A DNA stretch of 64,000 nucleotides from Rhizomucor pusillus (Eukaryota > Mucoromycota > Mucoromycetes > Mucorales > Lichtheimiaceae). How positions within the stretch are numbered: position 1 is the first letter of the stretch; each line of letters opens with the position of its first letter. Of the stretch, positions 1 to 13,080 are shown piece after piece. A model generated the notes under the pieces. It searched no databases, was not told the origin of the DNA, and saw only the letters and a list, made by a program, of their open reading frames with translations. The DNA lies in the NCBI GenBank assembly GCA_900175165.2, contig FWWN02000409.1, positions 44,971 through 108,970 of the forward strand, given 5' to 3'. Made by a program: the position numbers and the translations under genes.

Positions 1-3000
1 TGGATCGTCCATGACTGTCGGACCATTCACGTTAAGCGCGCATTGAGAAGTTAGCTCTTTGTAAGAGAATTCTGGATCGTACAGCCTAGTTCTGAAGACA
101 CCACCGAGACGCTTGCGGAAGAGGATAAGTGCACAGAGTTTACCATTTGATCAGTTTAGAACGCTTACCCTCCAGAATGCAATGTAATCTTTGGGCTCTA
201 TGTACCCTGTTCTATCTCTGTCTATGTCAGCCCATACTTTCTTGAACGTAAATGATGGTTGGTTAAGGATTGTAGTAATCTAATCGTGATCATGCTATAG
301 ACATGATTCATGTGGATGGATATGAGTATATGCACAAAAAAAGGATATTTTCTGATCTCGTCGCGGTTGACTAGAGAAAAGTTGGAAGCGATTTGATACA
401 CGTAGGAGAAATTGTCGGATACCACGGCAACAAAAATCGCAACGAAAATGTACATGGAGATAATGTTGAACGATATGAACAAAAAGTAAGCCCAGCTGGT
501 GGATCCACAATCAGAAAAGAGATAATCGTCCGCTTGAACACAGTTGGGATACTCGACTGCAAAGTCGTGCATCACAGTGTTCCATCCCTCTCTAACAAAC
601 ATGCTCAGTATGGTTCATCTCGCTCGCTAGTTAGAAGATGCGCTGTACGTACCCGCTAGAGTATCGCACAAGGGATATCATTGTGTTGGCATAGTTCCTG
701 AAATTGACATATTCAGTTGACGATTGCGTACCGTACTTTGTGAGGCCGAAAATCTCCATAAACATGATTGCGTATGTAGTCATGACGACAAACCAAACGG
801 CAAAAACGTTAAGGATTTGATACGCAGAAGCACTGATGGTAGATTGTTTTAGCAAAGAAAGGATCTTTGAATGGCTTCACGTGACTTACGCGATAATTGT
901 AAAAAGCTGATTCAAACTATCACTTCGCTGTACAAGCTTGAAGCAAATAGCCGTCATGAATAGTTTCTGAGCTTCAACGCTCATTTTTTGCACGTCGGTA
1001 CCAAGAGCAGCTATAACTGTAATGGTGCTACCGGAAACTGCCACCAGGTCAAACAGATTCCAAAGGTTCCGTCGGAAAGATGCCCAACCGAGACCGAGTA
1101 GCTTGACAGTGATTTCTGTCCAGTATATAGCCAAAAATCCTAGGTAAGTGTACGCTGACAGAAAGTTAACGTATTGTTAGACTCGAGCTTCATCTGAGTA
1201 AATATTGGGGAAAACTTACTGCGTGCGATGGTGACAGTAGTAGTATCGAGATCGGACTCGGTACACAGGAACAAGATATTGAGAACGATGACCACTATCA
1301 TAAACTTGTAGAAGCGGCCACGTTTTTCCACAACGAGATCGAAACATTTCTTGCGTATACCGCTGGATGGGACTTTCTTTGGTCGCTTTGCTGGACGCAT
1401 CCGACTGAGCAGCTTCTTGAGATCCATCCATCGTCGTTGCTCGGCAGTCAAGTAAGCCGTTCCGTTGCGTCGTGAAAAGTTTTCGAGGACGACTCCCAAG
1501 AACAACGCAATTACAAGAATAGAGCCAATTAGGTTGTATACCATGAAGAATACACCTGCTAGCTGACTGGCGTCTTGCTTAGGAGCTTGGTCTTTGCCGA
1601 CGATGGACATACTTGCAGCTTGGACATCAGTCCAGCCTTCGCCGCTTGTGATTTCCACCAGTAGCAAAAGCCCTTTAGCAAAGGAATCAAAGCTGTACAC
1701 GTACGGATTGTCCCAGATTCGCGGCTGATATATTTCTGTATCGTCAGGCATAGGCGCATCAGTGCCCAGCATCGCTTCGTTGACACACAAAGACTTGTTA
1801 GTGATATCAGAAGAGTCGTCGTTGCAGCTATAAAAGAGGCCTTGGAAAACATTTTGGCCGTAAAGCGCGAACGGTATAATAATGCAGATACAAAGGCACG
1901 CTGCATCGGCAATGTAGGGTAGACCTTTCACCATGATAGCTGTAAACATTTCACGTGCAGGTCTCAATAAATTGATCAGTCGCAGAGCTCTGAGGGCCTT
2001 GAAAGCTCTAAATGCGCGTTCGAGTCCGGTGGAGGATGCAAAGCTGTTAAAGTTTGACAGATATAATGTAACAAGTACAAATAGATCGAGAATGTTCCAG
2101 CCGTTGAGCATGTACGCGTTGGGTGCTAGCAAGAAGCCATCTGCGATGATTTTGATGACAAATTCGATTGAAAATATAATAGTAAACGCCCAGTCGAGAT
2201 GTTCGAATATCATTAGATGCGCTGGATCGTTTCTATGCTCGAATTGATAGACTGGAGAGTTGTAAATAGTCAGAATGACTGTCACGACAATCGAGCAACT
2301 GATAAAACCGTAAAATATCCAGCTCGCTACGAGTGATGGTTGAGCACCAAAGAACCGCTCGCCTCGACTTGGTGGGACCAACAGCTGGCACCAGCGACGG
2401 ATTCTGTTATTCACTGAAAATATATAAAGCGACTTATCATACGTTGGATGTGCTGCAATGAACTCTTGACGCAAAGCCTTCCTTTCTTCAAGGTTGTGAA
2501 GTGTCGCTTCGTCCATTCCCATGTGGGAACCTGAATGCATAGGATCAGCTGATGAAGAATGCAATAATATTTGCTGCAAAGATTGTTGTTCCCGTGCGCC
2601 CAGACGGTTGCCTTTGTCGAAAAACGTTTGAAATTGTTCCAATGGATTTTTGCTGTCTAGCGTCATGCTCTTCCGTGTGCCAGTAATGGGAAGCGGTTGT
2701 ACGCTAGGCGTCGCCTTCCTCAGTAGAGCCTGAATCTTTGCTTTCCAGCCGCTCTGTGTTTGCAAATGCTGATGTCGTGCGATATCGCCGAGCAATGCTT
2801 TCCGCTCGTCATCCACCTGGGATGGACGCGTATGAAACATATATTCATTCGAATTGACAAAAGCACGCAGTTCACTTACCTCTTTCGTGGTAGTATCATC
2901 GACCATAAAGTCGCGGACTACGTCCTTTTTGGCTTGCCACACAAGGTTTGCAGGTATATTGACATTGAGACCTTTTGGATGAGGGCGGAAATAACGATAA

Positions 3001-6000
3001 ATGTTCCATCGGCTAATAACCGGGTCTTCCTCCATGTCATGTTCCGTTCTTTTGACGTATTCTTCGAGCTGGCGTTTCTTTTTTTCTTCTTCAACAATTT
3101 CAAAGTTTTCCATAAGCACAGCAATAAACATGTTAACAAGCACGACTGCAAGGTGGAAAGAACTAGTTACACATACAATGGATATCTGTGTATATTTTCT
3201 CTCTGTTACTTACAGTTCGAAAACAGGAACCAGAAAACCAGAAACAATGCATTGATTGCAACTGTTTTGGAAGGTACTCCTGCCTCCATAATGTCATACA
3301 GGACATCCGTCCAGTTTTCACCAGAAAATAACTATCAAGCGAGTTTTTCAGGTAAATAATATTGGCCTTAAGGTTAAGAGGGATGGACTTACCTGGTAGA
3401 GAGCTGCAAACGAGTTGTATATGGAGAAAAAGCGCATCTCATCCTCACTGTCGTTCAATAAGCCCTCAAAAAGCTGGTAAGACTGTGTATATCCGAAAAG
3501 GTAAATTAAACAGGCATAAAACGCATATGATTACCCTACACTGCTTACCATTATGGCAACAAGTAATGTAGCCAGTATGATAAAGAACATCAGATTAATA
3601 AGTCCCCAGACACTACCTAGCACGCGAGCCTATATCCGAACGTTAAAGTGACGCACGTATGTTTTCTGTTGCAAGACTTACGCTAAGAGTCCTCACTCGG
3701 GGGATGACAACAATGATCCGGTAGATACGCAGGACTTGGAAGACAGTAAGCCATGCATAGACGGCACGGTGATTGTGTATAGGAGGAATACGTATGGTAC
3801 AAGTGACGACGGCAATAAACGTATCAGCTCGGTTTGACCTTTTCCCAAAGAACTTGCGCCATTGAGGCCACTCTGCCAGAAATCTCAGTATAATCTCGAC
3901 AAGAAATGCGATAGAAAAATAAAGCTCGGCCGTGTCTATTAATGAATGTGAAAAGGGAACTTAGTTCACAATACACTGGAAACAGTCTGTCAATATGTAC
4001 CAATTGCATTAAGCTGTTGAGGCGTCATATCGTTGTTTTTGAGGCCCATGACGATAAGATCGGCGGCAACTGCGATCACCCACAATGGGCGAGTGATACG
4101 GACTATATCGCGGAATAACGTTGATCGCCATCTATTGGTCTGAGCGAGTCTCTTGTGTCGAAATGCCCATCCTTCTCCTTCGTCGGCTAACACAGGCTTT
4201 GCCCTAATTTGTGTTTATAACAAAAAAAGGTGTAGTTGTTTAGACACCATTGTCATCTAGTTTAATGTGCATTGTTACCTTGAAGACATGAAAGCTGAGT
4301 GTTGCGCCGAATCTTCACGAACCTTTGCAAACATTTCGTTGATGACAGCCACGAATAAGTTAATGAGCCAAAAGTTCAAGACGATGACGATGACGATAAA
4401 GTATAAGGATGCAATCACGTATTCAGCATCCATCATATTGTACATCAAATCCGTCCATGATTGGTCTATCAAAATGCGGAAGTTAAGATATGCTCTGTAT
4501 CTACTATTGCTTCCAAATATACACTTACTGCCAGCGATAATGACAACAATTAGCATAGAAGCAAAGATATTGTCAAAGCTTATTGTGTTTCCGTAAGGAT
4601 TCTCCACTTCCTAAAGAGCAGCCGTATACGACTGCGTCAGTAACTCGTGACCAGGCAAATACAAACGTTGTATCTTACCTGGCACACTAAACCTTCAGGG
4701 CAAATAAACCCCTTGGCCCATGGCCCAGACTCGCCATCTTTGGATAAAAATGGCTGCACAACGCCGTTTTCCATGTATCCACCGCAATATTGTTGCATAA
4801 TCTGTGTGTCCGTAGAATTATTTGGGTCTACACACGGTACGCATTAGGCCAACAATAAACAGGGGTCGACAGAATCTATTGCTTACTAGTCCACACGCAT
4901 CGACGCAGAAAAGAGCCTTGAAAAGACTGTACGCCAACGATGCTATCAATTTGAAGATGAGTTTAAAATTCACTGCGTTGCTGTTTTCCTAATCCGCGGG
5001 ATACTTGCGCAAATATGACAAAGAAGAATAACACAAACGATGAAACGGTGAGCACTAGCGGCCCTGCTTTCCTCAAACTTTGTAGTATAACACGGTTGCC
5101 GTCGGTGATGTTTAGCAACCGAACGAGGATCAATGCAGACAGGCACTTGAATACCAATATCCGTATAGTATCTCCGATAATTTCTACGCCGTTGCAGAGC
5201 AGTGCAAGATCGATCCAGTACGAACACACGGAGATAAAGTCGATGCGGTTCCAGCTATGGCGCATGAATGCGAGGGGTGGTGGTGGATCAGTCGGGTCCT
5301 TGGGAGTGAATAGAAATCCATAGACAATGATTCGGCAGATGACGCTTAGGCTGCAAGGCGATACCTCAGCAAAGAGTGGAATTCATAGTCATTGACCCAA
5401 CTTACGTATAAAATATATATATTGCCAGCAATACAAACTGATCCCACGTCTGACCCCACTCCTGCGGCGGCTCGGGAGTGCTTGTTGTTCCCCATCCTAC
5501 TGCTAACAGCACTGCTGCGTGCAAAGCAATCACCAACATCATGATCGTTTCAGTCCAGCTACATCATACAATTTGTTACCATCGACTTGTTCTCGGTCCT
5601 CTTTCGATCATGTCTCTCACCTCCATAAGATGATGCTTGCAAGTGCTTTCCGTAATTTGTTGTGGGGCCCAAATACGCCGCAGCTCTTGCCTGCAAGGTG
5701 TAAGCCCGGCTGTCTTTCAGATGCGACCTGCGGATCTGGGGTTGTGTTCTCTGCAGCATCATTCGAAGAAGATTGCTTGGGTGTCAGAGGTATTGCTTCC
5801 TCAGGACCCGCATCCTCCGTCACGCTGGGGATTGCTGGAAAAGGTGGTTGTGTATCTATAATGGGCACTCTGTCGTTCTGTACGTTAACGACTCGACGTG
5901 ACACTTTGCGTATGACTGTAGCAACGCGATTGATCGACTGCCGGTTCTGAGCCTTATCTGTGGTAACACGCGCAGGTTCTGGAGCTGGCAGCATAGTGGT

Positions 6001-6399
6001 ATTATTATTATTACCGCCATTATTGTTGTCATAATCGCTATCATTGTCGCCCGCCATGTGAGCAGTAAGCCGTGCTGTATCCGAGTACTCGACCGCATTT
6101 TCCTGCACGTCATATGTCGTAAACTGAGACGGAAAAACCGAGGATGCTAGCGAGTTTGCCCGTCGTTTGCTTGGTCTCGGTGTCGCTTCCTCCTGGAAAG
6201 CTGCTTCGAGCTCGTCAATCTGCACGGGTGGCGTAACATATGTCGTCCGAGTTCGTCTAACTCTGCTAGCTGTCGAAGGAGATCTCGCCGGGAACGTCAG
6301 GAATCCAGTCGAGGTGTCAGCGGATCCGACATTCCTGTAAGGATTATTGGACGATAACCGTGCCACGTTGCCAAAGGTTTCGTCGTCATCGGAATCCAT
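1..6399 (-). CDS. CCH1: Voltage-gated calcium channel alpha-1 subunit, Cch1 type (3' end cut off by window edge)
   Basis: Four-repeat plasma-membrane channel for store-dependent or stress-induced calcium entry; in yeasts it works with Mid1. The start is ATG at 6399. About 235 disordered N-terminal residues include an Asn tract near 6001-6030, and the first membrane exon starts near 5560. Voltage-sensor-like Arg-rich S4 segments are visible, for example the FRAFKALRALRLINLLR stretch of repeat III. The pore motifs are GNQSW (repeat I, about 4460), SGENW (II, about 3325), SGEGW (III, about 1635) and SGEGW (IV, about 590), so the filter is N/E/E/E, the pattern I know for fungal Cch1. About 12-15 short introns are inferred. 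One (4466-4528) splits the filter Asn codon. After repeat IV an EF-hand-like DIDRDRTGYI segment (about 205-245) and a last exon (about 121 to 1) continue past the window edge. The family is certain; individual exon borders are inferred. Confidence 0.93.
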
Positions 6400-6405
6400 T
6401 ACTGC

Positions 6406-6600
6406 TCAAACCCGGTACATGAGGCGCTGGACAAGTTGCTCGACAGACTCAGGGACGGATGTGCAGATCAGAAACACAGCAGCCGCCTGCGCTACCCAAA
6501 ATGGTAAAGACTTGGCATTTATCATTTTGGAAACCATCTTCGGATCGTTGACAACAGTCAGCCACTTTGTAGTAGTAACAAGATCAACTGTATTCTTCAT
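6406..6600 (-). other. 64-codon open frame directly upstream of CCH1 (uORF or small gene)
   Basis: An ATG-initiated frame of 64 codons ends with TGA only a few bases before the CCH1 ATG. It encodes one possible membrane segment (LPFWVAQAAAVFLICTSV). I do not recognise the product. It could be an upstream ORF in the CCH1 leader or an independent small membrane protein. It could also be chance, because 64 codons is not long enough to be convincing. Confidence 0.22.
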
Positions 6601-6748
6601 ATGCGCTCAAGGTATAGAAAACAGTAACACGGCTAAATCACCTTTTCTGATCTATTGGAAAAATAAATGAAGTATTTATTTCAGTCTGATGGATATAAAG
6701 GGTGATGAAGACAAGAATACTGGATGATAAGATAATGTGGCACGATAT

Positions 6749-9700
6749 TTATATATTCTCGTATGCACCGTATTGCCCAAAGAACCCTCTGCAGAGGTGT
6801 CGGATAGCATTCTCATACATGTTGGGAGAATGGTCCATAAACATGGAGCGAGCAAACACGATTTCCGAGAAGCGCGCCGCAACGTCGTCGCACCGGCTTA
6901 GCTTGACCATGTGGGCACGCTTATGCTGAGACTTGGATGTGGCTGATGATTGTCCCTGCAGGACCGTATCGGTGCGCTGGACTAGCTGTGGTGTAGACTC
7001 GATCAAATACACTATGCTTGGCGGGTAAAGTTTGTCTGCCCGCATATCGGCTCGCATCGTCTTGATAAGTGCCCAAAACCACTGATCGTCTGCATCCGTA
7101 TCATCCTGCTCCTTCTCGGCTTGCTTGTCATTCTTTCGATGGTAGCGCCCAACAATGCGCTTCAGAATATCGTCTGCAACGTCGCTGTCGTTGTATAAGC
7201 TTACAGCAACATTTTTGAAATCTTTGAGCAAACCAAGACTAAGACACGGAACAATGTCGTAGCCGTGGACTATGCTTGTGACAAGACCACGGCCGCAATA
7301 TTCACTCAGTTCCAGGCACATAACGCAGGGTGGTCCATATGTGTAGCAATGGATCGGGCGTCCGGGCGGTAGGCCCGAGTCTCGAGAAGTAACAAACGGT
7401 ACAGGGTCGCGTGTCAGCGCAGCCATCAGGACAGGGTCGTTCACCTGTGCAATGCTGTCGCGCTCCTCGCTCCACAGTAGACTCAACAGGCTAGCGACTC
7501 CAGCACCGAGAGAATGTCCGCATAAAACGAGGCCATAGCTGGGGTGCTCCTCCAGACCTTGGACGATTGCTTGGTACACACGCCCTTTCTGTCGCGACAG
7601 TAGCTGCGCAGCTTCCAACATGCCGGCGTGGGCTGTGTACTTTCGTCCGGCAATCTCAACTTGAGCATAGTCGCACGTTAAATCGGTCAAAACATCGCTT
7701 AATCCAAGCGTTCCTCTGCAAGTAAGCACCACAGCTTGTGCTGTGTGATCCACAGTCACATAATGTACAAGTGCATGCAATTGCGGATGCTGCACTGAAG
7801 TCAACGGAGATCTGTCGGTGTAGCTCGATAGCAGAATATCATCCACAGATACGCCTGTGTGGTGTGCGAAAGCATGATGATTTGGATGGTGAGAGTTGGG
7901 CAGCACAGAAGGGATATCTCCGATCCCAAGGATGCGCATAAACGACTCGCCATAGGCAGCGCTGGCATACCGCATAAAGTGGGCTATATTGTTAATAATG
8001 TGGCGGCGAGGGAAGTTTCGTGGATTGGGTTCCCTCTCAAGTGGAGAACGCGCTTTGCGTTTCTTTCGCGTGTTCGGTAGGGATGGTGATCGAACCAAAC
8101 TTTTGCTGTGTCGCTCAATCTTTGTAGGACGAGATGACGGTGCCGTGTTTGAAGGCGATGCCTGTGGTCGTTGGGTATACGTAGTTGTAGTCAAAGTGCG
8201 TGAGATGCTCGATACGCTGGTAATCGAGTTTGAGCGGTTGCGAAAATTTGAAGATGATGAGGAAGGTGAAGCTGGATGTTGCAAGTAAATCGAAGGAACA
8301 GGTGGTGTCGGTGGAGAAGCAGATGATTTCTTTCTACTTGACTCGATGCCTTTTTGGAAAATATTGCTAACGCTCTTTTTTCGAGCACCTTTAAGTTTCA
8401 AGCGACTCCAAGAAGATTTGCGTTTGACAGCACGTTCTGGAAAAGCTTTGGTGGCTGCTTGCGGCGATGGAAGTGATGGAGGCGTGGAGGAGACTCGGGC
8501 TGCAGGGATTGATGAAGTCGGTGTTGTCGTCAAGGATGATGATGATGCTGATGGTTGCGGTGGTGGGCCTGGGGGGAGCGGCTTTGCTTCTCTGCCGATT
8601 TCAGCAGAGGTTGATCTCAGAGTGGTGGATGTGCTCGTCACCATAGTAATAGGTTCCGCATTCTCATCGTCGTCTTCTTCTCCCGAGCTCAAGTCTAAAG
8701 TTTCCATACTTCCATGATGTGCGGATCTACCAATCACGTCGCGCTCATATTTGACTTGACGTTCGACTTTCTTGCGAGACAGTTTCTTGGATACCGCCGA
8801 TAGCATAATCTTGATTCCCTTTGTGGGTGTTTTGAAAGGCGCGAAAGAACGTCTGTCCTGGGAGCTGTATTTTTGACTGTCGGGATCTTCGTCTTGTTGA
8901 TCCATAGTGTGTTTGATCCAGGCACCGGGTAAGGTTTTCTCAGAATCCTGCTGCTCATCAATTATGGCCATGAAAGATTCAGCGTCATCTTCATCGGAGC
9001 GCACTATGATGTATTTCGCTTTTGGCTGGTGATGTTCATCCTTTGTTGGATCAATCGGGCGAATACGCGTGGTGCGGATTGTTGTGCGTCGCGTGGACGT
9101 GGTAATTTCATACATTGGATATCGGAATGCTGGATCCTGAAACGATTGCGTTGCCAACGACAGCGCGCTGCCGTTGAGATCCTGATACTCTTCTCCTTTT
9201 GTAGATTGCCGGCCATCAGCGCCTAGTATTTCTTCAAGCTCATGGATCACGTCGGGCGCGTGCTCGTCGCCATCCTCGCTGTGCTGATGGTATTGAATCA
9301 AGGATTGTTCGTTTTTTTCCTCTTCCACCACAAGACCCTTCCACATGACCGTCGTTTTTATATACTCCATGGTGCGTTTATGTGTCACGTTCTGAAGCAC
9401 AGCAAATGCCGTCATGGCTCGTGTGAGTCCGCTCAGGATCGCGATCTTGCCACTCTGTGCAAGCTCGAATTCAGGGTCGTTGATCAACTCATTGTGCACG
9501 AGTGTGATGATGGAGGCGATCGCGCGAGATGTTTCGTTTGATCCGAATATGCCATCAATTATTTGAACTGATTCGTCTGCTGCCTAATTCAGAGCAAGCG
9601 TCAGGACCAGACGGGCTGTGAAAAGCGCATGAGTGCAGGAGGAACTCATACTTGCCTTAATACCGGTTTGGATTGTCTGGGAGGTGAAGTGTAATCCTGA

Positions 9701-10151
9701 TAAAGCAAAGAGTTCCGCCAAGGTAAACGTGTGATGAACCACGTAAATGCCCAAGTTTGTATATTTGTCAAGAATTTGCAAGAATGCTCCCTTTGATCTA
9801 TATGCATATGTCAGTCGATATGCATCATCTTCAGATGGGACTCGTAAGTTTTACGTACTTTTCCGGCACATCAATTTGCTCTTCTCCGTAGGTGAGTGCA
9901 TGGAGGCTTTTGGCAGTGGATATCGCATTGATGAGTGCTTGTCTCGAGAGCCCAAACCCAAAAATGGTGCTGTATTTTGCAGTTTCAAAAAGGATTTCTA
10001 TGAACAGCGATGAACAACGGAGCGATAGTCTCGCTGCTAACGAGACAGCTGTGATAAAATTGGCAATGTTGGTTGGCAGCAGAGTCGCCGAGGCTGCCGC
10101 GTAAATCGCACTGCTGTATGGGACAACATCCGTAGTTGTAGAAGCAGGCAT
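6749..10151 (-). CDS. sn-1-specific diacylglycerol lipase (class 3 lipase), about 1,089 aa
   Basis: Serine lipase expected to hydrolyse diacylglycerol at the sn-1 position at membranes. I infer three exons: 10151-9859, 9797-9656 and 9583-6749, totalling 1,090 codons with the stop. The lipase core lies in the last 450 residues. The nucleophile elbow is GHSLGAG in LVLCGHSLGAG (about 7500-7530), preceded by the class 3 strand VVLTCRGT (about 7700) and followed by a catalytic-Asp candidate in HGYDIVPCL (about 7255). The middle third is low-complexity, Ser/Pro/Arg-rich and probably disordered, as in other fungal DAG lipase-like proteins. The classic four-helix N-terminal membrane domain of animal DAGL is not obvious; only weakly hydrophobic helices are seen in exon 1. 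The second intron can be read as GC-AG (9584-9655). The 3' end lies 350 bp from CCH1 on the same strand. Confidence 0.87.
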
Positions 10152-11487
10152 AACTTAGAATATATAGTGGAGGGGAAGCCAAAGAAAGAAGGAGAGAAAG
10201 GAGAAAGCGAGTGATACAGGCAAGTTCGTTCCAAGGTCATTAAAGATGATACGCTACTCCATATTTGTTTGTCAGCCGTGGCACAAAGGGACCAGCGCAA
10301 ATGACGAATCCGGATATCGTGGGGATGACAAGTGTTTCGCATTGAATACGAATAGCATATGAGATTGGATGCTCTTAGAATTTGATAGAAACAGCCTAGT
10401 TGAGTGCGAAGAGTATATGACTATTATATTATTCCATTATTGTTATCACGTAACAGATTTCGAAACTTTTCCTGCTTCACGCAGATTGCATTTTCATATG
10501 CGACAGACATGCACCAAAGCAGTACCTGTGATGCCTTTCTTATTGAGTCTAGAAATAGCTTGCAGCATAAGTACATATTGATAACAGCATATAAAAAGCA
10601 TTGTTACATCGAAGACTCTGGGGGTTCGGCGGTCTGTTTGTAGATTTTGCAAGAGGTACTTGCTTACGATTGAAAGTAGCATCATTCGTTCATAGCTAGG
10701 AGAATATCACAGCTTGTATCTGGACTGGTATACATAGATAATATATTGTAGCGAAAGAACTTGCTTCTGTATCAAATATTTGTGCATAAATCGCCACGAC
10801 ATCAATAGAGAACTCTTGGACATTCAGGTCTGGGTCCTCCAACCATGAGAAAAAGAAACATATTCGAAATTCGTTTGCGGTAGGCTACTGCTTTTATGGT
10901 AGCAGTTTGTGGATGATTGATAGCAGTCTTTACATTCAATCCAATCATGTCAATTCGATAACGTCTGTGTGTAGCAAGGAGGCACTGACTGGCTGTCCTC
11001 CAAAGTTTCGTAAAATCCAGACCACAATGAATTGACGCACGTGATAATGAATCTGCCAGAGTGCTGCGCACAGCGAAACAAACTCAAGCAATGAAGACTG
11101 AATATAGCATTCGCGGCGCATGCTGTTTGCACTCTTCGGTGTGAAGGAGTTATTCATTCCAACATTCAGACAAGCTCTAAAGTACTGTGTTTGCATGAAA
11201 TTTTTATAAAACATGTACATATGACTTGCGACTCGTTCCTCTAACGTACAAACTAACAACCGACGAAGATCGTGTCATCTGCCGGAGCCTATGTCTGAGA
11301 TCGAGATAGTGCATCAATAATGCTGTTTGTTTCAGTTTATTCATGCCCTTTGTATAACTCATCGTCATCAGAAGCAAATACGATATATTACTGAAGAAAA
11401 ACGGAAAAAATTTACAATTGCTTGTGCATGAATACATATTATGTTGAATGCGAATTATTTTGTCTTTTTCTTCGTATGATTGAATGA
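10152..11487. other. Intergenic, no gene seen
   Basis: About 1.3 kb between the lipase start and the RING gene end, both minus strand. It should hold the lipase promoter and leader. Short frames of up to about 104 codons occur on the minus strand near 10945-11259 but show no recognisable domain and no splice structure I could build. No tRNA-like B box or repeat was noticed. Confidence 0.4.
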
Positions 11488-12726
11488 TTAGACATTTTGT
11501 GTGGCGGAGAGTGGCGTAAGGTGATACGGTGCGTCGGTCGCGGTAGTGAACAGCGGCAAAAGTGTCGGCGATGATGTGTACTCTAGTGTAATGTCCCTTT
11601 TGCAAACTGGGCACTGTAGCAACGAATCGATGCCGTTTAATACAATAAATAAATAAATAAGTAAATAAAATGCAAGCATCGAAGGTTTTTCCCTTACAAA
11701 CTTCTTTTGCGTTGTCAGCCAGGCATCGACGCAGGTCGTGTGAAAAGTGTGTTGGCAGGGTAGCACCCTGAGTTCGTCGTCAGGCATGTATTCTTCGAGG
11801 CATATGACGCATTCTTCGCCTGCCGCTTGATCTTTCTCGCCCTGGAAGCGTCGGACCGTGAGTTTTGAAACAAGATGTGCAGGAGCCAAGTCCTGAATCC
11901 TTTTTTGTCGCTGCCGTATTCGGAATGACAGATACAGAAACAGTACCACGAGGCTCGGCGAAGCCAGCACAAGCACCGCCAAATGCAACAATGGCCTAAA
12001 ATAAATCGCGTTTTTTTGCTCGCATCTTGAACTTTATGTTTGCCACATGATTACGGCCTTGCAACACATACCACGATAACCAGTCATCCATCTCCAAAAG
12101 CAGTACCATCGTAGGTGTGTCCACGAACGTCGAAAGATAACGTAAAGCTTGGTATTCGCGCTGAGCCAGGAATACGCTTGGAATCAGAATATCTGAAGTG
12201 TCACCTGTTCACCCGGTGCAGAATATACAGCAATTAGTCAGGAAAAACGCCATCAAATTTTGTATGTCATGCGGATAACAGGACGTGCTCAGCTTCCGCC
12301 AAACTTTTCTTACCTGGGGCATACATGGTCACCCAGCCCGAGTGCTCTGGGTCGCCAATGGCTACGGCTATGGCACCGCTCAATTGCATGTTTCTGACCT
12401 TGTCTGCAAACAAGCATCCGCCTCGTCGTATCAGCGCGATCCAATCCTCGGTAGGCGCTTTAACAACTTTGCAACCGGTCGGATCCCCGGCTGGTTCCAT
12501 CAAGTATCCAATCTTGCCGTGGTTGCCTGACAATGGTGGCCCGAATGCTGCAAGTCTATCGGGAAAAGTTTCATTGGAAGTCTGCATGATACATGTGTGT
12601 AAGCAAATGCTTGTGGAATAGACCTGTCATTCATAATAAATGTATTACCAAGACCACAATGGCAGCTGCAGCCTGTGGCGGGGTTAAGAGCAGCAAGAGA
12701 CTCGTGAAATACAGTAGCCTCGTCAT
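11488..12726 (-). CDS. PA-TM-RING E3 ubiquitin ligase (RING-H2)
   Basis: Membrane-bound ubiquitin ligase of the PA-TM-RING family, usually endosomal or vacuolar. Start ATG at 12726 opens a signal peptide (MTRLLYFTSLLLLLT). An intron of about 72 nt (donor after 12648) leads to the protease-associated lumenal domain, with core IRRGGCLFADKVRNMQLSGA around 12400. An exon with LLLEMDDWLSW leads into the transmembrane helix (LLHLAVLVLASPSLVVLFLYL, about 11930-11990). The cytosolic RING-H2 begins CVICLEEY (about 11800), continues CQHTFHTTCVDAW (about 11720-11760) and ends CPVCK (about 11600). Part of the open frame between TTQKKF and LQCPVCK (about 11620-11700) is an AT-rich intron that happens to lack a stop. 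The zinc ligands follow C3H2C3. The symbol is left empty because several fungal paralogs exist. Confidence 0.86.
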
Positions 12727-13080
12727 GGTAGCCGCCAGCAGCTACGAGATAACAGAGAAAGGGGAAAAGAGAAGAGAGATGAAAACAGCAAGAAGAAAAG
12801 GCAATAAATGAAAAAAATGTCAAGAAAGGAAAATATAGCAACGAAAAGATGACACACCACACAAACATTCACTGAAACCGGGGGAATGTATTGACCCGTG
12901 TGCATCCCCGCAGGCGTTTGCACCCCTCCCCCAAACTTGCACCGCTTCTTGAGTTTTTTTACTTGTTTAGATCAGCCCAGGCATACATATCAGGAATAAG
13001 GAGACCATCAGACAACAGGCGAACGGACCAGCCAACAATTTTGCCGAGTCGGTCAAAATAATGAATCAATCTCTTTCTTT
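12727..13080. other. RING gene promoter region / ALG9 downstream
   Basis: A 354-bp spacer between two minus-strand genes. Immediately upstream of the RING ATG, the sense strand carries a pyrimidine-rich tract (complement of roughly 12750-12860, rich in TTTC and CTTT), typical of fungal core promoters and leaders. No gene was seen. Confidence 0.4.
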
